Notes under the pieces: model-generated
What the model was told of the DNA's origin: nothing
The model's input: the letters and a program-made list of their open reading frames with translations, nothing else
The model's database searches: none
Shown here: positions 11,506-23,295 of the stretch, in pieces
Layout: each line of letters begins with the position of its first letter
Position numbering within the stretch: the first letter of the stretch is position 1
Translations under genes and position numbers: made by a program
NCBI GenBank assembly: GCA_002812745.2
Contig: NCSJ02000035.1
Location: 1 to 64,000 of the forward strand
DNA length: 64,000 nucleotides
DNA from: Scytalidium lignicola
Taxonomy: Eukaryota; Ascomycota; Leotiomycetes
Direction of reading: 5' to 3'

Positions 11506-12017
11506 ATGCAGTTCAAGCCAGTTATCCTCGCCCTCGGGCTTGTCTCCGCCGTCCAGGCGTGGGCGAACGGTACCGTGTACACCACTATCACCACCGACTA
11601 CTACACCACTGTCTGCCCATCACCAACCACCTTTGTTGCCGGCAACCAGACATACACTGTCACCGAGTCTACCACCTTGACTATCACTAGTAAGTTGCAT
11701 GTTCCTCTCGAGCTTCTCTGCTCTCATCACGCATAACATATAACTAACATGTCATCCCAGACTGCCCATGCACAATCTCCAAGCCAGTCTCTACACCAGT
11801 TGCTCCTCCATCTACCTTCTATGGCAACTCCACTATCCCTGCTCCTCCACCAGCCAGCACTATTGCTAGCACTGGTCTTGTTCCACCACCAACCACCCCC
11901 ACTACTGGCGCTCCATCGTCCTCCCCAACTGGTCCTGGCTTCAGCAGCGGTGCCTCTATAAAGGAGGCAAGCTATGGTGCCATGGTCATTGCTGGATTGG
12001 CTGCGATGTTCTTGTAA
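11506..12017 (+). CDS. small GPI-anchored cell-wall glycoprotein (CCG-6/SED1-like)
   Basis: Two exons, 11506-11689 and 11761-12017, joined over a 71-nt intron, give about 146 aa. Residues 1-18 are a signal peptide ([18 protein letters not shown]). The mature part carries [21 protein letters not shown] and the [16 protein letters not shown] motif typical of fungal Thr-rich wall proteins such as Neurospora CCG-6. A Pro/Ser/Thr-rich stalk follows. The last residues are hydrophobic ([12 protein letters not shown]) after a small-residue site SSGAS, as in a GPI-attachment signal. It is therefore predicted to be exported, heavily O-glycosylated and linked to the wall. The intron donor is GTAAGT and the acceptor CCCAG. 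The splice joins TIT to NCPC, which completes the conserved motif. Confidence 0.85.
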
Positions 12018-13059
12018 ATCAAGTTCATCAAGGGATCTCGTCGAGAGGTAGAACGTGGTAGTCGGTCGGAGTTGAGAGTTCTTTCGATTAATTATTAATG
12101 GTCATGCTTGCACGATGGGAAAGGACCTTTTTCTTGGGTTTCTTATCTTTTTATGGGAAGCATGCTTACTTGGCGTGGAATTTACCTTTTGGGTGGTCAG
12201 TGAAGGATATACCCGGACGCTCCTTTAACGAAGTACATGGAAATTATGCATGAGATTGTGTTTTGGCTTCTTAAAATTACGACGTTTGATCAGAATGACC
12301 TTTCGCCATCGCGCGCGCGCGCAAGTCGCGACGACGGTGTTGGCTGGAAGGATTCTTGGCCAGGCATCGGACTACTTATTTTTACTCTTGGTATCTGAGC
12401 TGAGCTGTGCTACGGCGATGGCGGCTCATCCTTGGAGTGAATGAAGGAATAGATACCATATAATATTTGAGACTGGAGTTGGGTAGATAGACATTTAATG
12501 CAAAGGGGATGGTTTGGAGTGCCATTAATTTTTTATGTTCCCTCGCTGATGCAACTATATATGATATTTTCGTGATCCTTTCTCATAATACCTCTCTCAT
12601 AATCTATATGAAAATTCTTCCGTCTCATGCCATCGATCGTATGAGTATTTTCGCCACCACCGTTCTTTAATTGGTTTCTTCACCTTGGCATCACATACGC
12701 CCAGAAGATGTTAGGGGGATTAATATGAACTTTTTATTGAAGTTTGTAGAAGTACGACTTATTTCGTACTTCATTCGGCCCTTATTACTATGAATAGTNA
12801 GACCCGAAGCGTCAAAAGGCAGACGTCAGCCCTCTCATAACGTAAAGCATTCACCACGCAATTGCAAAAACAGATGGTAAGACTCTGCCTATTCAGCTAT
12901 CGCCACGACCTTGTAGGTTTCTAAAAGTAACAATAAACCGCTGAGAATAATTTTCATTCTACGTCATATGTTCGTTTGGTGGTACCGATACAGAATTGTG
13001 TGACTAGAACAGGGTAGGTACTGTTGTAGCAGCAATCTACTGCGAGTTACACATTAATT
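12018..13059. other. intergenic between convergent genes
   Basis: Contains the 3' ends of two convergent genes. An alternating GC run occurs at 12310-12322 and an isolated ambiguous base at 12799. I see no gene. A 64-codon frame around 12250-12444 has no family features. Confidence 0.55.
12310..12322. repeat. alternating CG dinucleotide run
   Basis: Thirteen alternating C/G bases read directly, a potential Z-DNA-forming tract in non-coding sequence. Confidence 0.6.
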
Positions 13060-15216
13060 TCATGGACTATCACTCCTCACATCACCAAGTTCCAGTCGAA
13101 CCCTGACATCCCTAACCAGCGCCTTTGCCTCCTCAACTTCAACCCCGTCTTGACACAACTCTGTCGCTAATGTCATGGCGCGCTCGTAATCGCCCGTCCG
13201 CATCGCATACTTCGCAAGCCACATCCTCGCCTTGGACGTAGCAGCTGTAACGCCTACGCCCTGCCCTGTACCTCCTCTCCGACCGTCACCGTCGTCATCG
13301 TCATCCGGTGAATCAGCTCTGATGTTAACTTCCAGATTTTCAATACCCGCGCCTTCCTCCTGAGCCATGCAAAGCTCCATGTATGCCTTTGCTTCATCCT
13401 CGTCTTGTAGTCGCTCATACATCGATGCTATTTGTAATAGGATCTCGGGATCCATGTTTCCTCCTCTTTCTCTGGTGCCACTACCAAACGAGGAGCCAAC
13501 ACCGGCATCGTAATAACTATCTGCAAGTAAGGCTCTCTTCAGGGCTTTGATACCTTCTACATCCCTGCCCATTTTCTGTAGGCACGATCCAACAGCCATC
13601 CACATCTTGCCATCCCAGGGCCGTAATCCAGCGGCCCGTTTATAATACCAGAGAGCGTAAGAATGCATTTCGAGAACTTCGTACGTCTGGCCTAGTCCAT
13701 ACCAGGCGCGATAGTCTCGGCGATTCACGTCCACGGCTCGACGGTATGATTCGATTGCCGCATGCGTGTTCTTTAACTCGACATATTCGTGTCCCATGAG
13801 CGTCCATGCTGAGAGACAAGATCGATCTAATGTCAGGGCGCGTCGGAAATACTGAACGGCTTTTTCATGACTGGAGAGCAAGCTGTAGTAATTCCCTATT
13901 ACTACACATGATTCTGGCCGGAATTTATCGATGCTTGAACAGAGATGTGCGAGGAAAGATAGCTTTGGCCGGAGGTTCATTACGTAGAGGATGTTAGAGT
14001 AGTGGTCAAGAGAATCAAGGCGGTGCGGATGCATAGCGAGAAGGTTGCTGAAGTGTGTGTCGGCTGTTACGAAGTCTTTGGTGTGGTAGGCTAGAAGGGC
14101 TAGGCATGTCAAGAGGAACGGTGAGGTTGGAAATATGGAGAGAAGTTGGTTGAGGGAGGCAGAGAGTTGTGTAGTTGATTGGTAGAGTTCGAGGGAGGTA
14201 TGGAGGTGGAAGATGAAGGAGATGATATTTTGGGGTAAGTGAGGTGTTATTCGATTGAGCTGTATTCTTGTCAGTGATGCGGATTATGAGGATTAGAAGA
14301 TCGGCTTACATCTTCGACTCTAGCGATTAGAGAAGTCATCTCTAACCAGCAGGACCAATTCATGGGATATAGGTGTACACTTCGAAGAAGCCATCGCATT
14401 GCTTCCTCCTCATTCTTGTCCTTAGCCAAGACCATACCATAGCTAACACAATTAGCACGAAGCCAACAAAACTATGGGGTGAAAAGCCCTACAGATACTC
14501 TAACCACCCTTGACTGCCTACAACTTCACCGCTATCTGTCGTCCGTACCTGGAACCAAGCATCCAAAAACCTGATAATTGTGACTAATTGCTTGTTGATT
14601 GTACTACCACTATCATTGGGACCCATGACCATCTCGCTCTCCTCGTCCTTCCTTTTCTCACCAGCCATGAATCGTGCATAGAGTGCCAAGAACAAGCTTT
14701 TCTGACTTAGTTTCGGTATCTCAAAAGCTGAACTAGACTTTGATTGGCCTAAAGGAGCTTTGCCCTTCCCATTATCTTTTACAAAAGTAGCGTTCTGGCT
14801 TGCTGCCGACGAGGTTGGTGATAACCCAACATTGAATACCGTATCCGGGAGAAATACGGCTGCACATCGATCAAATTCCCGGCAATCAAAAAATGATTTT
14901 GCTAGCAGGTATTGATTTATTTCTCGAGCTTCGAGTTCTGCTTCTTCGGGATCAAGGTTGTTGCTCACCACAATTGGAGGGGCTCCCTGGAGTGGAACTT
15001 CGGTCATTTGAGAATCTTCGGGTTCAGAAGGTGTATCTTTAGTTGTTATTGATGTTAAAAGCTCTGCAGCCCTAGTTGATGTTAGTATCATAAGTCAATC
15101 AGAAGCTCTGCCACTTACCATTTCGCAGACTGATATAAGCATCTTTCTGAACACTTAATTACCGCTTCCTGAAGGGTAGCCTTAAGCTGAGTTATCCTTT
15201 CATCATTTAAGGCCAT
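13060..15216 (-). CDS. CDC23: anaphase-promoting complex subunit 8 (Cdc23)
   Basis: TPR scaffold subunit of the APC/C ubiquitin ligase, which triggers anaphase. Four exons, 15216-15119, 15071-14499, 14442-14310 and 14259-13060, are separated by introns of 47, 56 and 50 nt, and the phases close perfectly to 667 aa. The N-terminus MALNDERITQLKATLQEAVI and helix KCSERCLYQSAKW match the Apc8 dimerisation region. Then come GWLDYGMVLAKDKNEEEA and at least seven TPRs in the C-terminal half, including SCLSAWTLMGHEYVELKNTHAAIESYRRA-type repeats and AWYGLGQTYEVL. An Asp/Gly-rich insert (DDDDDGDG) lies near the C-terminus. The gene is divergent from ERG20 across about 470 bases. Confidence 0.93.
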
Positions 15217-15687
15217 TTCGATATTGGAATTTATAAATGGATTCGCCGGAATTAGGAATTGTATGGTTTCAATCATCCGCTCTGACTGTTGTTATGGTTG
15301 GGTGGACAAGCTTCACGTCGCGTCAGCCATGAATGAAAAGTAAATGCAGAGATGACAGAGTGAAATTCTAGCTATATATTGAAACGCCTTGAAACTACAG
15401 CATTCATTCTTTTACTAAAGAGTGCGTTTTGGAGAGTTTGGGGAGGCTGCTTGGGAGGTGTAATTTTCATAGAGCTTCAGTCGTTGGAGCTAGACAAGGC
15501 TGAATGTTTTCGAGCGTGCACGGACACGGGATACTCTAATTCTGCCACCCCTCCTGTGCTCCTTTTATTGGCGGTGTGACTTTGAGGGTAATTTCCCTAA
15601 ACGGAGTTCCCCTCCTCTCCTCCCAACCTTCCAATCTATATAGCCTGTTGTCTTGTTCTCAATTTCCCCCAGCAAGTGAAAGACAAA
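15217..15687. promoter_or_regulatory. bidirectional promoter region CDC23/ERG20
   Basis: This 471-base spacer separates two divergent start codons and must hold both promoters. A TATA-like TCTATATAG at about 15635-15643 and pyrimidine-rich stretches at 15600-15630 lie close to the ERG20 start. No gene is present. Confidence 0.6.
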
Positions 15688-16783
15688 ATGGCAAAAACTA
15701 CCACCTTGAAAGATTTTGAATCAGTCTTCCCAAAGCTAGTGGAAGACCTTCTAGACCATGCCAAGAGCTATAATCTGCCCGACCAATTCGTGCAATGGTA
15801 CAAAGCCGTGAGTGTATTCATTGCCCGCAATTCTTTCGATATTCTGACCGTTTCGGCAGTCCCTGAATGCTAATACCATCGGTGGAAAATGCAATCGTGG
15901 CATGTCTGTACCAGACTCTGTCTCCCTCCTCTTGGAGCGACCGCTCACCGAAGAGGAGTACTTCCACTCTGCAACCCTAGGTTGGATGACTGAGCTCCTC
16001 CAAGCCTTCTTCCTTGTATCCGACGATATCATGGACAGCAGCATCACACGCCGTGGAGCCCCTTGCTGGTACCGTCAACCAAACGTTGGTATGGTTGCTA
16101 TCAACGACTCCTTCATGCTGGAGGCAGCTATCTACAACCTTTTAAAGAAATACTTCCGAAACCACCCTTCATACATCGATCTTGTTGAGCTGTTCCACGA
16201 AACCACATTCCAAACAGAGCTCGGTCAACTGTGCGATCTCCTCACAGCACCTGAGGATAAGATCGACTTGGACAACTTCTCTTTGCAGAAGTACCAGTTC
16301 ATTGTGATCTACAAGACAGCATATTACTCCTTCTACCTTCCAGTTGCACTTGCTCTATACTATCAAAAGCTCGCAACGCCAAAGAACCTTAAACAAGCGG
16401 AACAAATCCTCATCCCCATCGGGGAATATTTCCAGATCCAAGATGACTACCTAGATAACTTCGGTCTCCCAGAGCATATCGGCAAGATTGGTACCGATAT
16501 CATGGACAACAAGTGCTCCTGGCTCGTCAACAAAGCCTTGGAACTCGTCACTCCAGAACAGAGAAACATCCTTGAGGAGAACTATGGACGTAAGGATAAG
16601 GTTTGCGAGGCCAAGGTCAAGCAATTATATGACGAGTTGAAGTTGGATCAGATCTACAAGGATTATGAAGAGAAGAGAGTAGGTGAGATCAAGAAGTTGA
16701 TTAGCGAAGTTGATGAGTCGGAGGGTCTGAAGAAGACTGTTTTCGAGAGCTTCCTCGGGAAGATCTACAAGAGAAGCAAATAG
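15688..16783 (+). CDS. ERG20: farnesyl pyrophosphate synthase
   Basis: Cytosolic prenyltransferase that condenses isopentenyl-PP with dimethylallyl-PP and geranyl-PP to give farnesyl-PP, the precursor of sterols, dolichol, ubiquinone side chains and prenyl groups. Two exons, 15688-15807 and 15860-16783, with a 52-nt intron, give 347 aa, the exact family length. The splice creates the conserved [17 protein letters not shown]. The first Asp-rich motif is DDIMD (residues about 95-99) followed by RRGAPCWYR. The second is DDYLD (about 235-239) in [13 protein letters not shown]. The C-terminus IYKRSK is the basic end typical of fungal and animal enzymes. No residue of the active site looks altered. 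Confidence 0.97.
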
Positions 16784-17203
16784 AGCAACATGAATAGGGC
16801 AGGAGTGGGGTATCTCTGGTGTAATTGAATCATTCCTATATGATATCATTATTAGAGAAATGAAGGGTTATTATTGGTAGATAATAGATTAAGGCTGGAT
16901 TTTGGGGAGTTGACGAGTTTAATATACCCTTCTAAAGCGTAATGCCCATGAAATTAAGAGGGCCTCGTCATTGACATAGAGATAGTCCTATACAAGCTAT
17001 TACGAATAAAACAAGTGCATATCTGAATAGAAGCATAATTCCAGCCTTTGAACTCTATCTTGTCAACTATATACATAGAACTGTCCAAAATTATAACAAA
17101 CAATGAGGGCTCACGAGGTTGACCTTACCTTCCTCTCATAGCTAGTCTTTCTCTGAAATCAACCACTCATATCACTACCACTAGCTATATATGGTTTAGT
17201 TGC
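16784..17203. other. intergenic, convergent 3' ends
   Basis: AT-rich spacer between the stop codons of ERG20 and the AA9 gene. I see nothing beyond the presumed 3' UTRs. Confidence 0.6.
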
Positions 17204-18426
17204 CTACAAACACTGGGAATAGTAAGGATTAGAGTATGTGCACACCCATGGATCTGCACAAACGGTAGGTCCTGTCCAGCCCTGTCCACCGCACTGTGCA
17301 TATCTGGGCGCAGTTGGACCAGTTGGGCTAGAAGTACTAGATGTAGTGGTTGTAGTAGTAGCCGTGTGGGTAGTCGTTGTTGTTGTAGGAGGAGGAGGGA
17401 CGATGCTGGTTGTAGTTGTGCTTGTTGGTCTAGCGGTGCTAACGGAAGTAGTGGAGGTTGGGCCGGTTGAGCCCCCGCCGCCTGATTGTCCGGCCCAAAC
17501 TGCAGGACCTGGAACAGTGTAATTGTGGAAGTTGGTATAGATGTTCACAGTGTAACCTGGTTCAGTGCCGGTGATGAAGCCTGGGATCTCAACAAGTGGG
17601 CCAGGGTCTCCACTTCCGCCACCTGTGACTCGGACTTGAGCACAAGAGATGTAGAACTGTGGAACTGTAAGTAGGGATGCTGGAATTGGATTTGATATTA
17701 GATGATGAATGATATCTAGACATACCTGTGGGATCCCAGCTGGATATGGGTTGTGGATAGCAAGTTGTTGGATACGGAGAAGGTAGTCACCATTTGGTAC
17801 TGCAGGTGGGATGTTGTAAGTATAAGTTTCTGCGTATAAATATTAGTTTTATCTTCATCTAGGCCGCTTTTCTGTCTTCTTTCTTAAAATAACTTACGAT
17901 ATAGAGGCCAGGTCACTGAGCCATCAGCGTTGAAGACTGGGCCTAAATCTAGGATCTTGAACCAAACCTGTCCTGATCCATCGAACACATCTGCCGTGGT
18001 TGGAGCCTTAGCCATATACCTATTTTATCACAGTTAAATTCCTAGTGTACATTTGTATTTGTGGGGGTGAGTCTTACATGGACAATGGTCCGTCGTGGTA
18101 TACAGCTACATCTGCTGTAAATGAGAATGGTTGGCCAGCTTGAACAGTAATGATCTCTGTCCCATTTCCGAGCTCGCCGCCCTGATTACAACGCAGATCA
18201 TCAGATGTGAGATCTGTGATTGGGGAATTGTAGTTTGTGTTCGGTCGAATATATTGGTAGACTGGGAATTCTACGCCGCCATATGTGAACCGTTCAAAAA
18301 TATCTGCATGTATCATCAGCAGATGAGCTATATCTAAAAAAAAAATAAGGTTAAGAACCTACAGTGACCATAAGTCTGAGAGACTAAGGCTGACAAACTA
18401 AGAGAAAGAGAAGTGAAAGTCTTCAT
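17204..18426 (-). CDS. secreted AA9 lytic polysaccharide monooxygenase with CBM1
   Basis: Copper enzyme that cleaves cellulose or related glucans oxidatively outside the cell. Five exons, 18426-18363, 18303-18078, 18019-17898, 17829-17726 and 17656-17204, with introns of 59, 58, 68 and 69 nt, give 322 aa. Residues 1-20 are a signal peptide ending QTYG. Cleavage exposes His1 in [11 protein letters not shown], the first copper-brace ligand. The second ligand is the His of [13 protein letters not shown]. The axial Tyr lies in [11 protein letters not shown]. After the catalytic domain there is a Thr/Pro/Ser linker (residues about 215-285) and a CBM1 module with [15 protein letters not shown] and spaced cysteines ending QCL. 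The last intron has two candidate acceptors 8 bases apart. Only the downstream one keeps frame. Confidence 0.93.
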
Positions 18427-20181
18427 CTTGAATACGGAGATTCGAACAGAAGATAACTTGACTTGGATGCTCGAATTCAAGACAAGTACCCGAAATTTTT
18501 TGCAAGACCTACATAGATATAGGTCTCAAGAGAAATACAACAATCACCATGACTTACCAAGTGCTCTAAAATCATACACCTACCGGATCAATACCTGATG
18601 GCAGGTGGTCGAATATTCCTCGTCTACCGGCCCGGAAGCCCTGAGTTTCACGGCTGTGAACCGGCGAAGGGAAGGGGGTTTTCATCGTCAATGTCGTCTG
18701 AACGTTATCACACTTGTATTCAGCTAGGAATGGATATGACATTGACCTGCTTTATCCTAGTGTCATGCCAAGTGTGGAGAACCTGGGGAGAATGGGAAGG
18801 ATAATACAGCCCGCCGTCTAGAGACTGAAGATCCGACAGGATCGGATAAAGAGCACGTCGTATATTAAGCTTCGGACATAGGGTGATAGCGGCACCTCGG
18901 AAAGGAGAGATATACTTCAACAGCGTACCCGAGCTGATACCACGTTTCCAATATATTATAGGAAATAGATATTCACTCGGATGCCCGGACTCGGCCAAGA
19001 TCAACTTGGTGAAATTGAGAGTAAAAGAATAGTTCATACTGCAAGATTCTTGAAAAAAGACCATGCCAAAGCCTAAGAATTCACACCGAAACAATGTACC
19101 TACTGTATTATTGACGGCGGCATCCAACTGCCGGCCTGATATGCAAAATGCCAAAAGATAAGATGGAGGGTCAGCGTTAGCACTGTAGAGAGGTTGGCGT
19201 CTGCGGGGTTGCCGGGCCGTGAGCTTAATTACACTTCATCTAAATCGCTTGGAAGAATCTGCCCCCTGTCCCAGTCACAAGATCAGGCAGAATTTGAACC
19301 ATCCGGTCATTGCCCGATTCTGCTACGGAACAAGGCTTCCGTTATTTTGTTCTTCTTGTTTCGGAGATATGCTGAATCTGGAATAGAACAGTATGCTGTC
19401 GGGACTAAGTGCAATAGGAATGGAAGGCAGAGATGAACCAGCCGTCTCCATTGATAGGATCAGCTTCTCTAATAGCAGTTCCGCAAACATCACTGATAAT
19501 AGTACCTGTCTATCAGTACATCTGGCAATGCATGTGAAGGAACAACACTTAGCAAGAGCTTGCGATACTTGCACACCAACCAAGCTACCATAGCAGCGGT
19601 ATAGACATAATGAAAGGGATGGAATGGAATGAAATGCGAAAGGTTAGAGAAGAAAGGTGGTTTTGTAGATGAAGAAATGGAATTTGAAATGTCAGTGCAT
19701 GAACGCTTACATTTACTGCAAGAACAGCAAAAGAAGCCACTTCCTATCACCTCCACAGCAAGAGCAACACCACAAATCCTGGTGAGATAATACTGAATTT
19801 CTAGATGCACCTAGAGACATGAGCTATTTTCGCAAGGGCTAACACAAAACACACCACTGGTATACAAGCCCTAAAAGGTGGCGTCATTTAAAATAAAGAA
19901 CTCCTCGCTTTGAGATGACTAGACCAGACAGAATAGGTATCACATTATCCCACACAACTGGCTTACAAAGCCATCAAATGCTCCCAAACTCCGGGCTTAT
20001 CTTTGTATACCAAGCTCATACCTAGAATGGCTCTTTTCCAATGCCCTAAATTATGCCCCATTTTTTATCCCTTTCTGAACCCAATTTGACCATGCAGCCC
20101 AACCTCTTACCTTTAGTTCCGCCTGATATGCGATTTTGTCTAACGCCACTTCAATGGAAATAATAAATATCTGCACCTTTC
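18427..20181. other. intergenic upstream of the AA9 gene
   Basis: About 1.75 kb with no supported gene. The part nearest 18427 is presumably the AA9 promoter. The longest frame (18720-19154, minus, 144 codons) has no recognisable domain and is opposed by other frames, so I do not call it. Confidence 0.5.
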
Positions 20182-22593
20182 TTAGGCATCCCTTCGGAAA
20201 ATAGTAGGTAACTTTGAGACTTCGTTGAATGCAGCGTCTCTTGATCCAGCAACCTCGACAAGCGGCACGCCTTGAGGAATTGCAACACCACGTCCCTTTC
20301 CAGCCTTATTCCACTGCGGCGGTTCCTCAAATTTCGGTGTCAGATCGATTAATGGCTTCTGACCAGCCAGTGTCAGGGTTCGACTGAGTGCTCCATCACC
20401 GGGTACTGGAGGTCGTTGAGTCGTGGTACCAGATCGAGATCGATTAGTAGAGCGCACAGAGAGAGTCCGTTGTTCATTGTGACTAGGAGGTGGACCTGAT
20501 TGTGTAGGGGAAACAACGGAATTTAGAAGCGAAGAACCCTCGACAAAAGGACCATTGGCTGCTTCACGCTCTTGTACCGCCCTTTGCCGTTGTGAATATG
20601 TCCTCCCTAATAAACCACTAGGCGCAAAGTCCCCCTGCTCATCCTCCGCTGCACTAGATGGCAACTTATAAGAAACAGGAGGTGGATGCCGTCTGCTTTC
20701 ATGCCTCGAGGGCTTAGCAGATAAATTAACGCTATTGCGGAGGTGGAACGGGATCTGTAATGGCCGATTCTCATCGTCGGAATCAGCATCTGAGAAGGAA
20801 TTGAAACCTTCCATGATGCCGAGTGGTTTGAACGACCCTATTGTATAGGGATTTTCGTCTATAGGGAGTTTCGGTGCGTGGCGAGATGAACCTCCTGTCT
20901 TTATCGGTCTTCCGTACTGGTCTGTAGAGGTTTTAGCCTTAGCATTCCCCTCACCCATTTTGTTGACCAGATACCAGCTTCGCCAGATTTGCACCGCATT
21001 ATACCACTTTTCTGACAATGCTTGATCATCGGTACTAAAGAAGTGAACAAAGTTTTCGGTGTTGAGAAACATGACTGTCTTCTGCTGGCTTTTGATAGCA
21101 TGACAGTATTTCTTCGGTGGTTTCAGATTCTTCCTCATCTCATGTGGTGTAGGAGTATAGATGTCAAAATCCGTCATGTGGCATAACGTGGTGACATCTT
21201 TGTCGTTGGGTTTTGCTCCTGCTTTTTTAGAAAGGAAAATTTGGCCGGTTGGAAGGAGAGTTATATGTCGCTTGTTCCATTTCCCAGGTTTCTGTGAGTG
21301 ATACATGTGGACTGTCACCTCAGGAGGTATCCTTTTTGGAACAGAAGAAACATCTAAATCCGTGTCGTAATTAGGCGAATCCGAATTTTGGATGATGACA
21401 GCATTCTGCGTATCTCGGTCCCAGGAGTTCATGACATCTCGAATATGTTCGTAACGCCTGATCCGACGTTCAAGCCCCAGCTGGCCGTACGATTCTAGCA
21501 GGACCGAAGAAGTTGGATTTATATTCTGCGTCATGATATTGGCAGCAGAGAAAACCAGGTCTATTGGTGTAGTTTCTGGACTAATTGGTAGATTTATCGA
21601 GGACTGTTTACAGCGGATTAATACCCTCTATTATGTATTAGCATCTTTTATACATTCATCGGTACGGAGGAAACAAACCCGTTCTCCAGCATTTACGGCT
21701 GATAGAGGCGCATCAATCCTAGCTGCTATACTGCCTGTTCCCTGTTCGCTAGGCCTCGGTATATCATTACTGATCCTAGATGCGGGCACTTTATTTCCAC
21801 TGCCACTTCCTAGTGATGCGGGTGGGGAACTCTTCGTTAAAGTCTGAGCCCTTTTCCTAGAGAATAACCCAAACTTCTCCTTCCCGCCATTTGAAGCTTG
21901 ATTTTGTACTGGCGGAGGAGCCGCCGCGGCCGCTGCTGCTTCCAGTTCTGCCTCAAGTCTCTCTAGATCTTTACGCTTCTGCTCCGCTAACCGCTTTGCG
22001 TTCTCTGCTCCCGCAATTTCTGCAAGTTTGGCCTCCTCTCTTGCTGCTTGTTCCTTCATGCTGCGGTCGTGAAATTCCTGGCCACCCATGGCAATTGGAG
22101 GCCCCATACCAACTGCGCCAGTAGGATAAGTCGGTCCTCGAGTGACTGGCCGTTGTGCGACTCTATCAGAGACCATTTGAGAATGGTGGTGTGAAGCAGA
22201 CATGCCATTGTGGCCCCGTCTGCTATCCCCCAGTTGCGCATCATCTACCGTTCTGCTGCGAAGGGGAATTAGATTACTAGTTGGACTCATCAGCGCTGGC
22301 GATACTGGCGGTTTCATCTGAGTTTGCGCCCTCGAAAGAGCCTGTGTTGGCAGAGGAGGCACTGGTTCGGGGAGTGGAGGTCTCGCGATCTGACCATCCT
22401 GCACCGTCACTTTGGGTCGCCGATACCTCGACATGCTCCTGGTGACCGAGGCATCGTGAACAATGGCTTGGTTGGGGAGCTGGGGAGGAGAAGATGGTGC
22501 ACTTTTCGTCGCCTTTGGGTGTCGCACGGATCGGTATCTCGAGAACTTGGGTGGAGGGACTACATCTGCAGCGTCGACGTCTGCAGATGGCAT
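20182..22593 (-). CDS. RA-PH domain protein (MRL-like adaptor)
   Basis: Two exons, 22593-21679 and 21627-20182, with a 51-nt intron, give 786 aa. The first 230 residues are disordered, Pro/Arg/Ser-rich. A charged coiled coil (EEAKLAEIAGAENAKRLAEQ and following) with a run of seven Ala comes next. The intron removal joins GERR to VLIRCKQSSINLPI, the start of a Ras-association domain that runs to about residue 390. A PH domain follows, with KPGKWNKRHITLLPTGQIF through EKWYNAVQIWRSWYLV. The rest is a disordered Ser/Pro-rich tail. The RA-PH tandem resembles the Mig-10/RIAM/lamellipodin arrangement, which suggests an adaptor reading small GTPases and membrane phosphoinositides in polarity or actin control. 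That role is inference. Confidence 0.88.
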
Positions 22594-23295
22594 GGCTACC
22601 GGAAGTGCTACTGCTCAAGGCGTTTCATAAAGTAAAAAAATACGGGCTTGCTATGTTGTCGCGATGCAGATCTAGGCATTGTAGGGCTCTCGCAAAACTA
22701 TGGTAAAGGAGAAAAGTGAAGCTGAAGTTGGGTGGAAGGATTAGGGAGCGTGCCCAAGGCGCCGTCTCGTAATGGGGACGGGGAGGATGAAAGGATTCAG
22801 TTCTGTGGTACGCAAATTCCCCGAGCGACCCCCTCTGTAATTTCGATTCCCAGCAGCGTGTCTTGGCGCACAGACCCTGCAGCCGATCATCCCTGAGCAA
22901 CCGATCGCACCTTCCGCGGGGCGAGCCTTATTGTCTTCTGTCACTTTGGAAATACCGATTCACGTGCAATGGGGAAATGATATCTCGATAATACACGAAG
23001 ATCTGCATCTGCAGAACGTTCATCTATTCCCTCTCGCAACATGCCGTTCTGGAAACCATTGAGCAGTTTGACAACCGCTATACCATCCGGCCCAGCTTAA
23101 TCGAATCCAATTAAGATCTTCTCTCCTATTTTCCAGGCCATCAGCATTAATACAGCGTTGATAAGTTGCAATTACCGACAAGCGCCAACGTAAGCAGCTC
23201 CCGAGAAAAAGCTGTAAATAGAAACTATAAGCCGTATCTGACCTTTGCCGTACACGTCCTGTACCTTCATACGACGGATCTAAATATACAGAGCA
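22594..23295. other. intergenic, promoter side of the RA-PH gene
   Basis: About 700 bases between two tandem minus-strand genes. It should hold the RA-PH promoter and the 3' UTR of the SDR gene. I see no gene. Short frames have no family features. Confidence 0.5.

Noticed and set aside
18720..19154. 144-codon minus-strand frame upstream of the AA9 gene
   Set aside because: No family features and no splice context that would join it to other coding sequence.
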